Source of the DNA: Sycobia sp. Sy_11
Taxonomy: Eukaryota > Arthropoda > Insecta > Hymenoptera > Epichrysomallidae
DNA length: 64,000 nucleotides
Direction: 5' to 3'
Assembly (NCBI GenBank): GCA_018907035.1
Contig: JACCIC010000004.1
Span: 711,001-775,000, forward strand
Shown here: positions 35,431 to 47,460 of the stretch, piece by piece
Position numbering within the stretch: the stretch's first letter is position 1
Layout: each line of letters begins with the position of its first letter
Translations under genes and position numbers: made by a program
The notes under the pieces: model-generated
What the model saw: the letters and a program-made list of their open reading frames with translations, nothing else
Databases searched by the model: none
What the model was told of the DNA's origin: nothing

Positions 35431-37222
35431 TATATTCTGGTAGGTTGCCCCTCGATTTCGATATTTCTTTCATTTCGCTTTCGATGTCGGCCAAGTCTAT
35501 TTAATATCGGTCATGTACGTGACAATGTTGCTATTTATAATTTTGATCTACAATTGTAGCTGGCAATTTTTATCTTTCGCATCCAATTTAATGGTAATAT
35601 TCCCATTAATCGTAATGAACGAAACATCGGTTTATGGCATTGGGTAATATCGAATTATAATTTCTGCCGCTACAATAAACTTATGAATAATACATGCCTC
35701 ACTAATAAATACTCGAGATAAATGTTCAATTTGTGCCGTATTATAATAAGTATATCATTTTCAAGGCAGACAATAAACTCAAGGCAATTAAAATATTTTA
35801 TAATTATCAAAATAATTTATATAAACCTTTATTACTGTCAAAACATCAATGTAGATATACATATAATTCCAATTCTATAATTTTTAGTTTTATTAATTAA
35901 TATAAAGTTCGTTCATAAATTACAATTACATTATATATCGCGTTTATTTACAGGTATAACACGCTTATTCATTAGTTTCTCTTCTGAAAATTTACGACTA
36001 AGGTAAAAATTATCTGGTTTGAATAAATAAATTATATAAATGTTTCTTACTGTATTTCGTAAAATTTACAGGTGTAATTAGATACAAAGTCGATTTGATT
36101 CATTCTACTTGTCTAATATACGTGAATTAAAATTATTGAAACGTCAATTTATATATATTATAAAGTCATATGCGGGAGTAATGTACCAAGAAAGTATTTT
36201 TACGAATAGAATTTTTAATCTGATTATCAGACGTTGATTTTGTTAAAATCTTTATACCTTCATTATATAAGTTTACATATATTTAGATGTATAAATATAT
36301 ATAGTTCATCTTTGCATTAACTCAAGATGCATGTGCAAGTATACAGCAATCGCGTTGTTGTACATATATACATTCATACATACGTACGTACCTACATAAA
36401 CGTATGTACATACGCTCACACCCCTTCCCCCTCGCACATGTTAGTGTATAACTTTATAATCTACAAGTGCTGCAGTCGTATAAAGAAGAATTAAGAAACT
36501 GCTTCAAATGACACGGATTTACAAACTAGAAAATAATTTAAAACTAGGATTGAATAGTTTATAATTAGTATATTCGCATTTTGCAATTATATTACATGCT
36601 TGATATACTGTATTTTGACTGAAAAAAACAACTCACTATTTAAATACAAAGCCGATTGAGATTTTCTCGGACTGGACATTAAAATTATTTATAAAAATAT
36701 ATATAAGATTAACCATGTAGCTATATGCATGCGAGCAAAACTGACAAGAAAAGCAATAATTTTTGTCTTATGTTTAGGAAAATCTATATATTTATATTTT
36801 GATCGAATTCTGAGTATCGTAAAATTCGAGTTGCCCGTTACCATCGTGTTGCTTGTCAGCTCATGTTTACGTAAAATTTATGGAAAATTCTTCTATAGAC
36901 ACTTACTATATTTTATAACTTTTACGGTTTTTGATAGCAACGTACTCTGTATTTATCAATTATGTCAGGACGAGCCACAACGCTTTTTGGAATTCCCCGC
37001 ATCTCTTGTAAATATTTCTTATATTCTTATTTACATTATAAGTATAGTAAATGTTTTTTTTAATATCAACTTTTAATTATCTGTACCTATTTTCACACGA
37101 AATGCCGATAAAACTTACTAAAATGTCAAATAGGATGGCAACGAACGTTAAAAAATGTTAATCACCAATATAAAGAGAATTGCACGATTATAAAAAAATT
37201 TTACATTATATACGCTTATATA

Positions 37223-37237
<15 letters not shown>
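35431..37237. other. AT-rich non-coding DNA
   Basis: Low GC apart from the enhancer-like start. Imperfect TACG/TACA repeats occur at about 36.36-36.42 kb. A 115-codon frame at 36729-37076 is hydrophobic and AT-driven and is not accepted as a gene. Confidence 0.6.
35455..35720. promoter_or_regulatory. enhancer-like patch with a TAATGG palindrome
   Basis: A 22-base near-perfect palindrome starts at 35588 and ends at 35609, with outer words TTAATGG and CCATTAA. Nearby are ATTTATAATT, TTAATCGTAATG and TTATGAATAATA. Paired TAATGG sites would suit a homeodomain dimer. Confidence 0.28.

Positions 37238-37277
<40 letters not shown>
37238..37277. repeat. (AT)n microsatellite
   Basis: About 20 AT units, with further imperfect TATACATA units just before. 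Confidence 0.97.
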
Positions 37278-37279
<2 letters not shown>

Positions 37280-37530
37280 TCGTCAATAATTCGCGGAGCG
37301 CACTTTAATGGAGAAGAGGCGTTGAAAAATATATAATAATTGATTCGATATTACTATTGTCTCGGTGTCGCCTTATTGCTCCGGCCTCCGTCGAATGAAA
37401 AAGGAACGCGTCAGCTATAAGATTTGCCCGCGGGCGGCCGACCGCCGCCGTCGCTTTGCGAGCCGATGTGTACACATATTTTTAGCATCGTGCTTCCTCC
37501 GAGTCATCCCTCCCTTCTGGCACGGCATCG

Positions 37531-37533
<3 letters not shown>

Positions 37534-37588
<55 letters not shown>
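37534..37588. repeat. (TC)n microsatellite
   Basis: About 27 TC units followed by a further pyrimidine-rich 50 bases. Confidence 0.97.
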
Positions 37589-37592
<4 letters not shown>

Positions 37593-37804
37593 CTTCCTCT
37601 CCCTCTCCCCCTTCGCTTTCCATCCTCTCTTTTCCCTTTCCATCGACCTTGTCCCATCAAAGCGATGAACTCGATGACCGCGATGTAGCGAACGTTGCGC
37701 GCGCCCGTCTCGATCGACATTCTGGACCTCTTGGGCAACTAAGTGCTCTTATCATCTCTCGCCTCGGTCTTCCGCGCTGCCGGCGGCGGTGAAAAAGGGG
37801 CATA

Positions 37805-37828
37805 GAGAGAGAGAGAGAGAGAGAGAGA
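37805..37828. repeat. (GA)n microsatellite
   Basis: About 12 GA units. With the TC tract 220 bases upstream it forms an opposed purine/pyrimidine pair. Confidence 0.95.
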
Positions 37829-37937
37829 AAAGAAGAGAGTGGGCGAACGGGCGAGCAAATGACGTGCGGCCGAGAATTTCATGAGCTTTTTTGCTCCCTA
37901 TCACGAGCGAGCCGACTTGTATCGCTTTCATGCGCTC

Positions 37938-37940
37938 TGC

Positions 37941-37971
<31 letters not shown>

Positions 37972-37980
37972 TGTGCATGC
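37938..37980. repeat. compound (GC)n-(GT)n tract
   Basis: About eight GC units pass into ten GT units and then GCATGCAT, a strong Z-DNA-type alternation. Confidence 0.95.
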
Positions 37981-38200
37981 ATATCTGTATATGCGTACAA
38001 AAGAACGTGCTTTATAATGCCAGCATACATTCGCAGTTGGCCCTCTACACCCGGAGTTCTACCGTCGCATTCACCCTGCCCTACCCCTCTGCGCCCTTTG
38101 CGTTATTTTTATTATTACGCAATCCCCTCTCTTTATAGGAGTGCGCGTGTGCACGCGTGTACATGTGTAAACAGCTTATAGATTAATGGCGGTTGTCTTT

Positions 38201-39359
38201 GAAAAAATAACATAAAGTTGTTAGAATAAATAAATACTATTCTCCGTTAGGAGAGTTTCTTTTCAGACTCTTAAAATTTAATACACTAACTGACGGGAAT
38301 CTGCTGACTGTCAGAGTAGTGAACTGTTTGATGAGCGGATTTATTGTTGACTGAAAATATGCAGTATGTTATGAAAATAATAACAATTTTGCTTATAAAG
38401 ATAATAAAATAAAAATATAAAAATATAAGAATGATAAAAGCTTTGCCGAAATCATTCTGACGATATTGCTTTTAATAAATTCACTCTCTTCCGATGGAAA
38501 CTGAACATGAGGAATTCGAATCGTTATGTATCGACATACTTATAAATTAACATATAATAATTGCATCGTCTTAACTCAAATACTTGAGGTATATAAAATG
38601 AGAGAAAAAAAAATTATTTATTATTAGATTTCTAATCTACTACGATGACCCCCTTACTTAATATTTTCCTGAATAACAGAAAAGGGTCACAACGTTACGA
38701 TAAGTTTTGCGAAATAGAATAAATTTCTACTAAGAATTCACACTAATTGTAGATAAATAATCGGTGGGTTTGTTTGAATACTAAAAATACTTAATTATTT
38801 TGCTTACTATTGTTGAATAGGTAGTGAATAAGGTCCTTCAATAATTGAAAGCGTAAATTCCTTTTATTTTTAATTTTTAACTCGTTAACTTTTCGATTAT
38901 GTTGTATCGTTCTGATAGAATAATTATGGGGGAATCTATTATTTTATATAAACTTTTGAACAATAAAGCAATAAAAAAAGTCGAGTAACAAGTTTTTCAG
39001 CTTATGAATTTCTCGTTGAATGTAAACTGTTTTAAATATTTTGAAAAAAATACATATGCAAAATTGGCTTTGAAATGGTATATCAACGTGCTTAGAGTAT
39101 GGGAAGAATAATTATTGTTGCCCACGAATGTCATAGGTAGAAGAGATAGTTCGTGCGCAAATAGCAGATTAAATTAGACGTAAGAGAGGTTGAAATTCTT
39201 ACGCGTAGTACCTTAATGGGTGGAATTTATTCTTAGAGAGACGTCTGTATGCCTCGACACGATTACGTGCTACCATTTACGAATCGCAATCTTAAAATCT
39301 ACATTACAAATCCGACAATGACGAGGATGTAGATTGAAAATTTGCTTGAAATAGCTATT
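38201..39359. other. AT-rich non-coding DNA
   Basis: No exon, RNA gene or repeat of note. Confidence 0.65.
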
Positions 39360-39620
39360 AAAAAGCCTAGGCCTCGTGTACGCGGTATAGCCGATGGAAA
39401 TGGTAAATAAATGGGGAAGTTAAACATTGTACGGGAGGCTTAAATTAAATGAAGCGGCTACAATTAATTAAATCCTGATTTTTCACAAGAGCTGTTTACT
39501 TTTCCGACGTTTACGACTGCGATTATTATTTGCCGCGCATATGCGCGCCGAGTCCGCGGTGGGCTTATAATGCCGTCGTAAGTATAAGCGGCGAATAAAA
39601 CATTTCGACGATAAATTATA
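39360..39620. promoter_or_regulatory. enhancer-like patch
   Basis: Complex 260-base stretch with ACAATTAATTAAATCC, GGTAAATAAATG, TGTTTACTTTTCC and GATAAATTATATCATTAAAC words, no simple repeats, bordered by a GC-rich block. Confidence 0.27.
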
Positions 39621-40219
39621 TCATTAAACCCCGGCGCGGAAAAAGGGGGAGGTGGAAGAGAGCGGGGTCGGGGGAGAGCAGAAACCTGAAAGAAGTCACG
39701 TTAAAACTCGGCAGCCGTCCTTTCAAAGTGCAGACCGGTGCGCTCGCGCGCAAGCGCATACGAAATAATTGCGCGACGCGAAGCGATAATGAAAAAGCGC
39801 GCGCTTTCCTTATCGGCGCATCATCGCGCGTTTACGCAACTCTTTTCAAAAAGAGATAGATGCGGGGAGAGGCAAAAAAGCCAAAGCCGCCGCGCTGGGG
39901 CGTCGGAGCGAGCCGCGCGCGGAGCAAGAGCATGGGCGCGTGCGCGGCTGCGCGGAAAATAAGAAAACGCCGAAGAATACGCAGTTTCGCGCAAAAGTGA
40001 AAATTCCCCGTCCCCGCACGCGAGCGCCCGCCGCCGTCCGGCACTTTTCCCAGCGGAAGTTGCGAGGAGGCGCACGAGCGCTCTCCCCCGTCCCTCTCTC
40101 TTTTTCTCCGCGCGCTCGCTTTTAACGCGTAGAAAGAAGGAGGTTAATGAAAAAGAGAGGGGGGCGCGGAGGGGAAGGAGGATTGCCCGCGGAATAAAAG
40201 CGGCGCGAGCCCTAAGAGC

Positions 40220-40325
40220 CCCGTGATTGGTTTATTTCACGCTGCGCACGTGAGGGCGTGGACGAAAAGCGATCGAGCCGCCGAGTTATAAAGGCTTCTT
40301 CTGGCCCCGGACGCGGAAAGCCCCG
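40220..40325 (+). promoter_or_regulatory. candidate TATA-type promoter
   Basis: On the plus strand GATTGG (40225-40230, a reversed CCAAT box), the palindromic E-box CACGTG (40247-40252) and TATAAA (40287-40292) follow in classic order and spacing. Transcription would be expected to start near 40317-40323. A good splice-donor word, GTAAGTAA, lies about 780 bases downstream at 41099, so an untranslated first exon is imaginable. No Inr match is convincing and no downstream coding exon is recognised. Confidence 0.35.
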
Positions 40326-40433
40326 TCTATAGATCCGTGAGAGCTCCCCTCCCCCTGTCCGTCGGCCGTCTCCGCAAATAGTCGCAATCAACGGGCCTGA
40401 TTGCGAGCGCGGCGCGCGTTCGAGGAGCAGTCG

Positions 40434-40453
40434 TGCGCGCGCGCGCGCGCGCG
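40434..40453. repeat. (GC)n tract
   Basis: About ten GC units inside the GC-rich block. Confidence 0.95.
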
Positions 40454-41160
40454 TGGTCTCGCCTATCTCGGTCTCGCACTACTACTCCCGGGACTTGCAC
40501 TGCTGCGCTCGCATATACACGCGCGCACACACCTACGTCGCGGACTTTCGCACACCGCGCCCGCTCGCTGGCGGCTGGGCTCCTCGTGTAATTACCGAGA
40601 TTATACGCATATCGACATAACTAGAGCGAAAAACACTGACCCGCTTGTTACGGCGCGAAGAAAGATGCGCCGAGGCACAGAGCGGCGCAGAGGGGGGAAG
40701 AAGATCCTCGCGTGCACTTTCGCTCTTTCTCTCTTGCGATGCGTCCGTTTTCGCTCTTGTCCGCATTATACGTATACGCGGGCAGACCCCCTCCCTCTCG
40801 CCTACATACATACACAGGACCGGCCAGTTTTATTTCCGAGTTAGATGAGAACCATTACCGCGTTGCGCTTCCCTCTTCCTTCTTTTTTCTCGCTTACGCT
40901 TATAAGAGCTTCGTTACGTTGTTAGAGCAGCGTCTAAAACGCGCCGTCGTTCTGAAAAAAAAATTTGAAAAAAATAGCTTGCTTAGTTTGCCCTCGGATC
41001 GTTTTGCCGCTGCATTCCTCGCCTGGTGCCGGCAATGCGCGCGAGATTATGGGAGAGACCAATTTTTCTTAATTCCCCCCCACCCCTCCGCTCGGTTCGT
41101 AAGTAATTTTCCATTTTCTAGATGAGCTCTGAATGCCTCGCTTCAGAGCCTAACAAGCCA

Positions 41161-42620
41161 ACTATTACATACAAATGTGCGCTGGACTTCCATGCGATGA
41201 GAAAGCGTAGGAATGCAGCTGTAACGGCTAGACGATAAAAACCGGGAGAGCATTTCGAGAGAAAGAAAGAAGAGAGAGAAATCATCCGTTTGAAAAAGTA
41301 ATGCTACAACTGGAATTGGTAAATGTTTTTTTATTTGCGAAAATTACCGAGATCGAAGGGCCGGTCTAAGAAGTAAGTACGAGACGATCGTTGCTGTCAT
41401 TTTGGAATTCATAATGAAAGTTTTGAGAATCGCGCGGCACCGCGAGGTCCCGCGATCATCGCCCGAAATGCAACGGGCGGAAATAATGAAGAAAGCCTAG
41501 AAAGTGCTCGTGCGAGGCGAAATATTGGACCCGTTCGAATATGCGGTCAAAGAAAAATAATAAATCAAAATACATTGGAAAATACATTGGACGCGGAATT
41601 CGTTGCGCGCGCACGTAGGGCAATTCCAAAGATCATTATACATCCTTGGCTATAAGCTTCCGGCTGACCTTGCTTGGCTTTACTCACGAGTTAAATCTCA
41701 ATCATCGGCCTTTGTCTTCCCCCCTCCCCCCCTCTCTTCCTCTTCTTCGGGATCTTTTTCTCCCTTCTTCGCTCGCTCTCTGGAAGCGTTGCAGCCACGT
41801 GTGCACACAAATGCATCGCGCTCGCATACGCCGAGCTCTCTATATACGGACATATACACAAGTATAGGAACGGGTCGAATCCCGCGACTGCATCCGTCGT
41901 TGCGACCTTCGGTGTCTGAGAGAAAGAGAGAGAGAGAGAGCAAGAGATAGCCAGAAAAACAGAGGAAAGATGCGTGCATCTAATTACAATTAGCGCTCGT
42001 CCCGATAAATAGAGAAGTGGTGGGAAGGGACTGTGAGGAGGGGGAGGAAGTAATAGCTTCCACGAATCCTCGGCCTATTTCGCCGGGGCTGACTTCAGGA
42101 CGCTGCCGCCGACGGGAAAGCGAATGAAGCAATCTCGAGAGTTGGCGCCGCGATGAGTTTCGTCGTCGCGCTATAAACAAGGTTAATTACGGATAAGGCG
42201 GAACAATGGCAGCCACCCGGTCGACGGGGCAAAAACTCGGATTCACTGGCTCGTTCGCTCGCTCGCTCGTCCGGTTTGCTTATTATATATATATATATAT
42301 ATAATGCACCAGCAATGATCGACGGAATCCCAATCCTATGCATCTTTATTTCTTTTCTAGTCTCCTTCAAGTCTCTCGATCTTTGTAGAATGAAAAAGTA
42401 ACGTCTACTTCTTCACTAAACTTTAACACATTGTACTAAGTATACAGATAAACGTAAAGAATGACTTGCTGGACTGTATAGATTAATTAAGAAAATCTAA
42501 GTTATAATATTTGCGATTTATCAATATTTAAATAAATGTTGCTCTTTAGGAATTTTTCTGATATTGGCAATGAATGATCATTTACTCTAATTTTCATTGT
42601 ATTTGTATTAATCATCGAGT
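41161..42620. other. moderate-GC non-coding DNA
   Basis: Mixed composition with pyrimidine runs near 41.72-41.76 kb, a GA tract at 41924-41941, a CGCT tetranucleotide run at 42249-42272 and a short AT tract at 42284-42304. A tRNA B-box-like word near 41.87 kb was examined and rejected. No gene recognised. Confidence 0.6.
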
Positions 42621-43109
42621 TTGTCGATGTTTAATATTTATATTTTACTTTATTCAATTGTATTATGTTTTAAATCTTCTTATCCAATTCAATGCACATA
42701 TTTCTCCTTCTTTTTTCTTTGCTTTGTTTTTGTTTCTTTTATTACAATGGTAGAATCGGTCCTGCATAAGATTTATTTATTAAATATGGATCGTTCTCAA
42801 TTAGCCCAAATATCCCAATCGAACATTTTAAATTTAAGTTTTGCCTTGAGCAGAGAAACTCGACACTTGCTACATCGTACTCGAACGCATAACTTGTTTA
42901 CGTTCATCATTTTTTTTGCATATCACATATCTCGAGACTTTAAACGCCGAAAACACGTTTTAATTGTTCCCCCTCCCCGCTCGCGCATCCGCCACGATTC
43001 GCTTGATATTACGAAAGAGTTCCGAGTCGGCGATACCGTTCGGTGGGGCGCAATCCGAAAAATCGGTCGAAGCGACGCTCCTTGCGCGCGCGGTATATCC
43101 TTAAGGTAA
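42621..43109. other. non-coding DNA with an unexplained open frame
   Basis: An open plus-strand frame of 162 codons crosses this stretch without simple repeats. The first half is AT-driven and hydrophobic. The last 60 codons are more protein-like in composition, and the frame ends beside AAGGTAACT, a plausible splice donor. No domain or family is recognised, and the upstream ATG context is weak. It is most likely chance; a terminal-coding exon fragment is the alternative. Confidence 0.2.
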
Positions 43110-43295
43110 CTTTCCAGCGAGCAAAAAAAGAAAAAAAATAAAAGAGATGCTGAGACTCAGTCCACCCATCAGCTGCCGTGTTGTAAATTTTTAAAGAATC
43201 TGTCGTCGAATTGGCGTGGGCGGCGTTGCAAAACTGTCAAGGAATCGCTGGACTCCTTTCGCCGAACACGTTCCTTACTCATATGTTTATATGTT

Positions 43296-43299
<4 letters not shown>

Positions 43300-43348
<49 letters not shown>
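43300..43348. repeat. (AG)n microsatellite
   Basis: About 24 AG units. Confidence 0.97.
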
Positions 43349-43351
<3 letters not shown>

Positions 43352-43726
43352 AATTTCATTGGATTGACTAATGAAATCGATTACTTTTTATACTATTGTT
43401 GTTAATCATAGTATATCAAGGATTTCTGAATTTGGTGTATATAATATCGTTGCAAAACTGGCTCGAGAAACGAGATATGAATACTACTTTAGACATTTTT
43501 TACATACGATTAATGTCGATGCTGATTCATTTTTACTGCAAGATTCAAAATTTAATAATCTGAACAGAAAATATTAATGCATAAAATCACAAATTTCGTA
43601 ATTTAATGCGACTGATTAATTCTGTCTTTTAACCTAATAACTAACGTCGACTTTCAGTTCAGAATAAGCAACTGAAATTAAATTTGCTTCTCTTAAAATT
43701 TAATGTGTTTTTATGTGCGTGCGGGT

Positions 43727-43750
43727 GCGCGCGCGCGCGCGCGTGTGTGT
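43727..43750. repeat. (GC)n-(GT)n tract
   Basis: About eight GC units and four GT units. Confidence 0.93.
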
Positions 43751-44179
43751 ATCGTCGATATAGTTCTACTATGATAAATATAGCTTTATATTCAAGCATT
43801 AATGTTTTTATTGTAGTCTTTTTACATTTGGATGAAGCTCGCTGTGGAATTAATGTCCATCGTAAATTCTGAAAACTATGAAATTCAAATACATTATGAG
43901 TTTTAGTATAATCTACAAACTTTTATTTAAAAAATAATGTATTTTATTAGAATAAGAAAGGCTAATATTAAAATATAGGAGAAACTTCAGTGGCTCAAAT
44001 TATCATTTTTCAAGATTACCGTTATAAAACCGTCGAATTAGCCTTCAAAATACTTTTTTAGTATATTAAAATAAAATAAATAATTCTAAGGTTGACTTTT
44101 TTTAATTTTTTAAGCACCTCTTTTCTTCTGCGATCGCTGTGGGACGAGAAAAAAGTTATTTGCATACGTCAGTTTTTCG

Positions 44180-44480
44180 ATCTTCACAGAACCAGAGGTA
44201 TTTTTATATAAATCTATGCTCCTGATCTGAGCTCCATTTCATTGTAGAAACTTATCCCAGAGAATATTTACGACGAGATTTAGCACAATGGCTTCCTTGA
44301 ATCCATCCTCGTCGGGTTTTTTCCCCCGGCGTGAGTAAATATTACAATACAAGCTCGTAAATAACACAATGGCGAGATATAAAATTTGCCAGCAAAAACG
44401 AGTAGTGCAAATAAAACTTTAATTCGAAGCAATAAAAATCACAAGTGCCGTATAAGATTCCGCGCAGAGCTCGCGCAGTT
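44180..44480. promoter_or_regulatory. enhancer-like patch with paired Sox words
   Basis: ACAATGG, a Sox-type word, occurs at 44285-44291 and 44366-44372. GTAAATATT and GTAAATAAC (forkhead-like) and GCAATAAAAATC (posterior Hox-like) are close by. No simple repeat is present. Confidence 0.27.
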
Positions 44481-45350
44481 TCGTAATCGTTATGCCATTA
44501 GAAAAAGATTTTTCCCTCCTTTCTTACGAGGACGCGAGCGGGGCAAAAACAAATGGAGAAAAAAGAAACGAGGAGGGCATAGCAATTTGAAGAAAATATG
44601 GAGTATTTACGCGAAAAAAGCGTGCGTTACGAACTCGCGCGGTACAAGAGTGGGGGGGGGGTGGGAGGCGGTTAAATAAAACGTCGAAAAAAACGCAAAA
44701 AGACCGCCATGCGGCGGGATGGTGGTGGCGGGGCGGAAGAAAAAGGACAGGGATGGTGGGCGCGACTATCGGCCAATCTTCGCCTCACTCGGGCACGCGG
44801 AAGAAACGAGCAGCGGCGACGGCGACTGTAAAAATGTCTCAATGAACCCTCCCCCGTGGCGCAAGCGAGCGCACGAAACGAAGCTGATGTTTCAATAGGT
44901 CGCGAAGACGTTGATAAATACTCGCGAGTCGAGGGGGGAGGGGTGGGAAGAGGGTCGCGCACGCGCGTGGCCCCATTAGGGCGCCGGAGGGGGACGGGTA
45001 GAGGCTGCGGCCCCTGGCCGTCAGGTGTCTCTCGAGCGGAGGAGGACGCGGGCGGGCGGAAAGAGACGGGAAGAGGCGGGAAGGGCAGAAAAGAACCGGG
45101 CGAGCCCACACGGGCCCACCAAGCGAGCTCCCGCCGCGAACTGTATTGCTCTCGTTTTCTCTTTTTCTCGCTGCCTGCCCTACCCGCTACTTCGCCCCCT
45201 CTCCCTTTCTCGCCCTTTCTCTTACTTTTCGTCTTTTTTTCGTACTCGCGCCTCGCTGCGCTTTATTGTCTGCGGCGCAAACGTATTTTTCATTGTAATA
45301 CACGATGCCGACGCACGCCCACCTGGAGGAAGTCTTGAGAAATAATTCTC
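44481..45350. other. GC-rich CpG-containing block
   Basis: GC-rich, with a G10 run at about 44652-44661. Frames of 160 codons plus and 145 codons minus overlap, so neither is accepted. A promoter island is possible. Confidence 0.55.
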
Positions 45351-46680
45351 GATAGATGTATCAATGATCGTTCTAATCATAGAGAATGATAGATTTAGTT
45401 ATAAAGAATGTTGCCGATCGAGATCAAGAGTGAGATGCGAAGCAACAGGATTTCATGAGAACAAATTCTTCATTATCACAATATTTTGATCGTGCGGATA
45501 ACTGAGTAGACATGGATGGAATTGAATTAGAACAAAAGGAATTATTGACATCGTAAACATAAATCTGGTTGGATATAGACACAAAAAAATTATCTTTCTA
45601 GAAAAAAAAAAGATCAGTTTTCTATATTTACTAAACAATAAGATAAAGTATATTTTTTAAACGATGGAATTTTTTCAATCATGGTAGCAGTTATTTCTTC
45701 GGTATAAATCGAGACATTTTGGTATTTACTGTATTAAAATTTCGTATAATGTATGTATAATAATATTACAGTCGGAGTCATAATCTATCTTTAAAAATCA
45801 TATGTTGTCTGTTCAAATTCTCGACTATTACTGATGCGTAGAATGTTTATATCTATTGATGCTATATATATAATATTCCGTTCACCTTTTACATTTGACT
45901 AATAGGTTCCGTCGATTATTGAAGATTTCAATCTATATTGATTTGTATGCAATATTATAGTATCGATATTGTATTTACTAATTTATAATTCAATTTTGTA
46001 ATAATTTGTTTGTGGTTTTGCATCGATAAGGGCCAAATGAACAGAGTTGCTCAATACACATAATAGGCTTAAAATATAAATGAAATTAGTTTTTAATTTT
46101 CTAAAAACAAATTTCTTTCACAATTGTGTCTAATAGAACGTATTATATAACATTAATACGCCATTTACAAGCTTAATTTATTTTACTCAAATTGTTGGTT
46201 ATTAAAAGAGCATTCAAAATTTTCACTGATTTTCATATACAGTTAATGTGAGGTTAATATATTCCCATTTAAAAATTACTCCTTGTTAATATTGTGAGCA
46301 ATAAAACTGACAAAGACATATGAATCTTTGAAATTAAAGTTAAAAATTCTAAAGATTTCCAACAGTAATGGATTTTTACTTATAAAAATTCCTTTTTCAT
46401 AACCATTAAGATTAGCGAATCCTTGATAACTTTTTTAATTAGATGTTGAAATGTCAACACCACTTTAGGCCGACTTAATTAATATATCAAGTTCAAAGAG
46501 CGAACCTAATGAGGGAAGTATATAACTGCCTTATATAATACAAGAATTTGTACACACAAACACGCGTGCGCTCACATACACACACATGTGCATGTACATC
46601 AATACGTTTAGCCGAATTTTCTTAAACCTTTATCAATTTTATTCAACATCTGCAGATCTATATAGTATAATTCGTCAACG
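45351..46680. other. AT-rich non-coding DNA
   Basis: No gene, RNA or repeat of note. Confidence 0.65.
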
Positions 46681-47460
46681 TTCCGAGTGGCCACTATACC
46701 AGTTGAAGAAGTCGCCACGCTTATTTCTTCACGCTCGCTAAGAGCCGGCGTGCGCATGCTTACGCAAGTCCTTACCACTTCTGGATATATAAATATATCC
46801 GAAGCAAAAAAGGAGTTAACGTGCGTTAAAAAAAAAGATAAGAGAAAAGAAGAAAAAACTCAACTCCTCTTTCGGACCTCGTAGATCCAACGCGTCTGCG
46901 GCGTTTGTAAGGCCGCAGTTTACCTCCGTCAGAAGACAATGAGAAATAACTTAATGCCTCTCCTCTTCTCCCCCCCCCCTTTCTCCTTGGCCGCCACCCG
47001 CGCCGCTGCCTCGCCGCGCGGCCGAGCCTCCCCCCCCCGGCCGTTAGTCGACATTAATAACAATCGGGCAATCGCGGCCCGGCCCGGGGCGAGAGGATCG
47101 AGCAACGATCCGCGAGAGATAAAACCGAATAAATTTTCCTATTTACTAATATCTATTCCCGCGGCGTCCCTTGCGCGCCCCCGCCCTTCCCCCCGCACGA
47201 CCGAGCGCGCGCCGCGGCACCTCGCCCTCCCGCGCATATATAATTAGAAGAGGCCGCGCGCAACAAAAAGCAAGATGGAGCCGCGGAGATACGGAGGACG
47301 GCCGGCCGATTCCGCGCGCGATTTTCAGGTCGCGTGGGCGACGCCTGTCCGGCGCGCTCTCGTGAAACGGGAGATGGGCGCTGCGGGCGGGGGCGCAGGC
47401 CCACTTTTGAGCGGCCGCCCGTTTGATTGACCGCTGCCGTTGCCTCGCGAGGGTCGCGCA
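46681..47460. other. moderate to GC-rich block
   Basis: Starts with a 65-codon frame lacking an ATG and a palindrome GGATATATAAATATATCC at about 46784-46801. It then becomes very GC-rich with a C10 run near 46.97 kb. No gene recognised. Confidence 0.5.

Larger units (their letters stand above)
37278..38200. other. GC-rich block with CT, GA and GC/GT tracts
   Basis: Moderate to high GC. Frames of 85-122 codons run through the CT and GT tracts on both strands. No gene recognised. Confidence 0.6.
39621..41160. other. GC-rich CpG-containing block
   Basis: Very high GC and CpG. Frames of up to 147 codons overlap in several phases. It includes the TATA-type promoter candidate and a GC run at 40434-40453. 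No exon can be proven. Confidence 0.55.
43110..44179. other. AT-rich non-coding DNA
   Basis: No gene recognised; contains a GA tract and a GC/GT tract. Confidence 0.65.

Noticed and set aside
36729..37076. 115-codon hydrophobic frame
   Set aside because: Its Ile, Phe, Tyr and Leu content follows from AT-rich DNA, and no domain or signal is clear.
41860..41895. tRNA-like B box (GGGTCGAATCCC)
   Set aside because: No A box, no anticodon arm and no matching acceptor stem at the required distance upstream.
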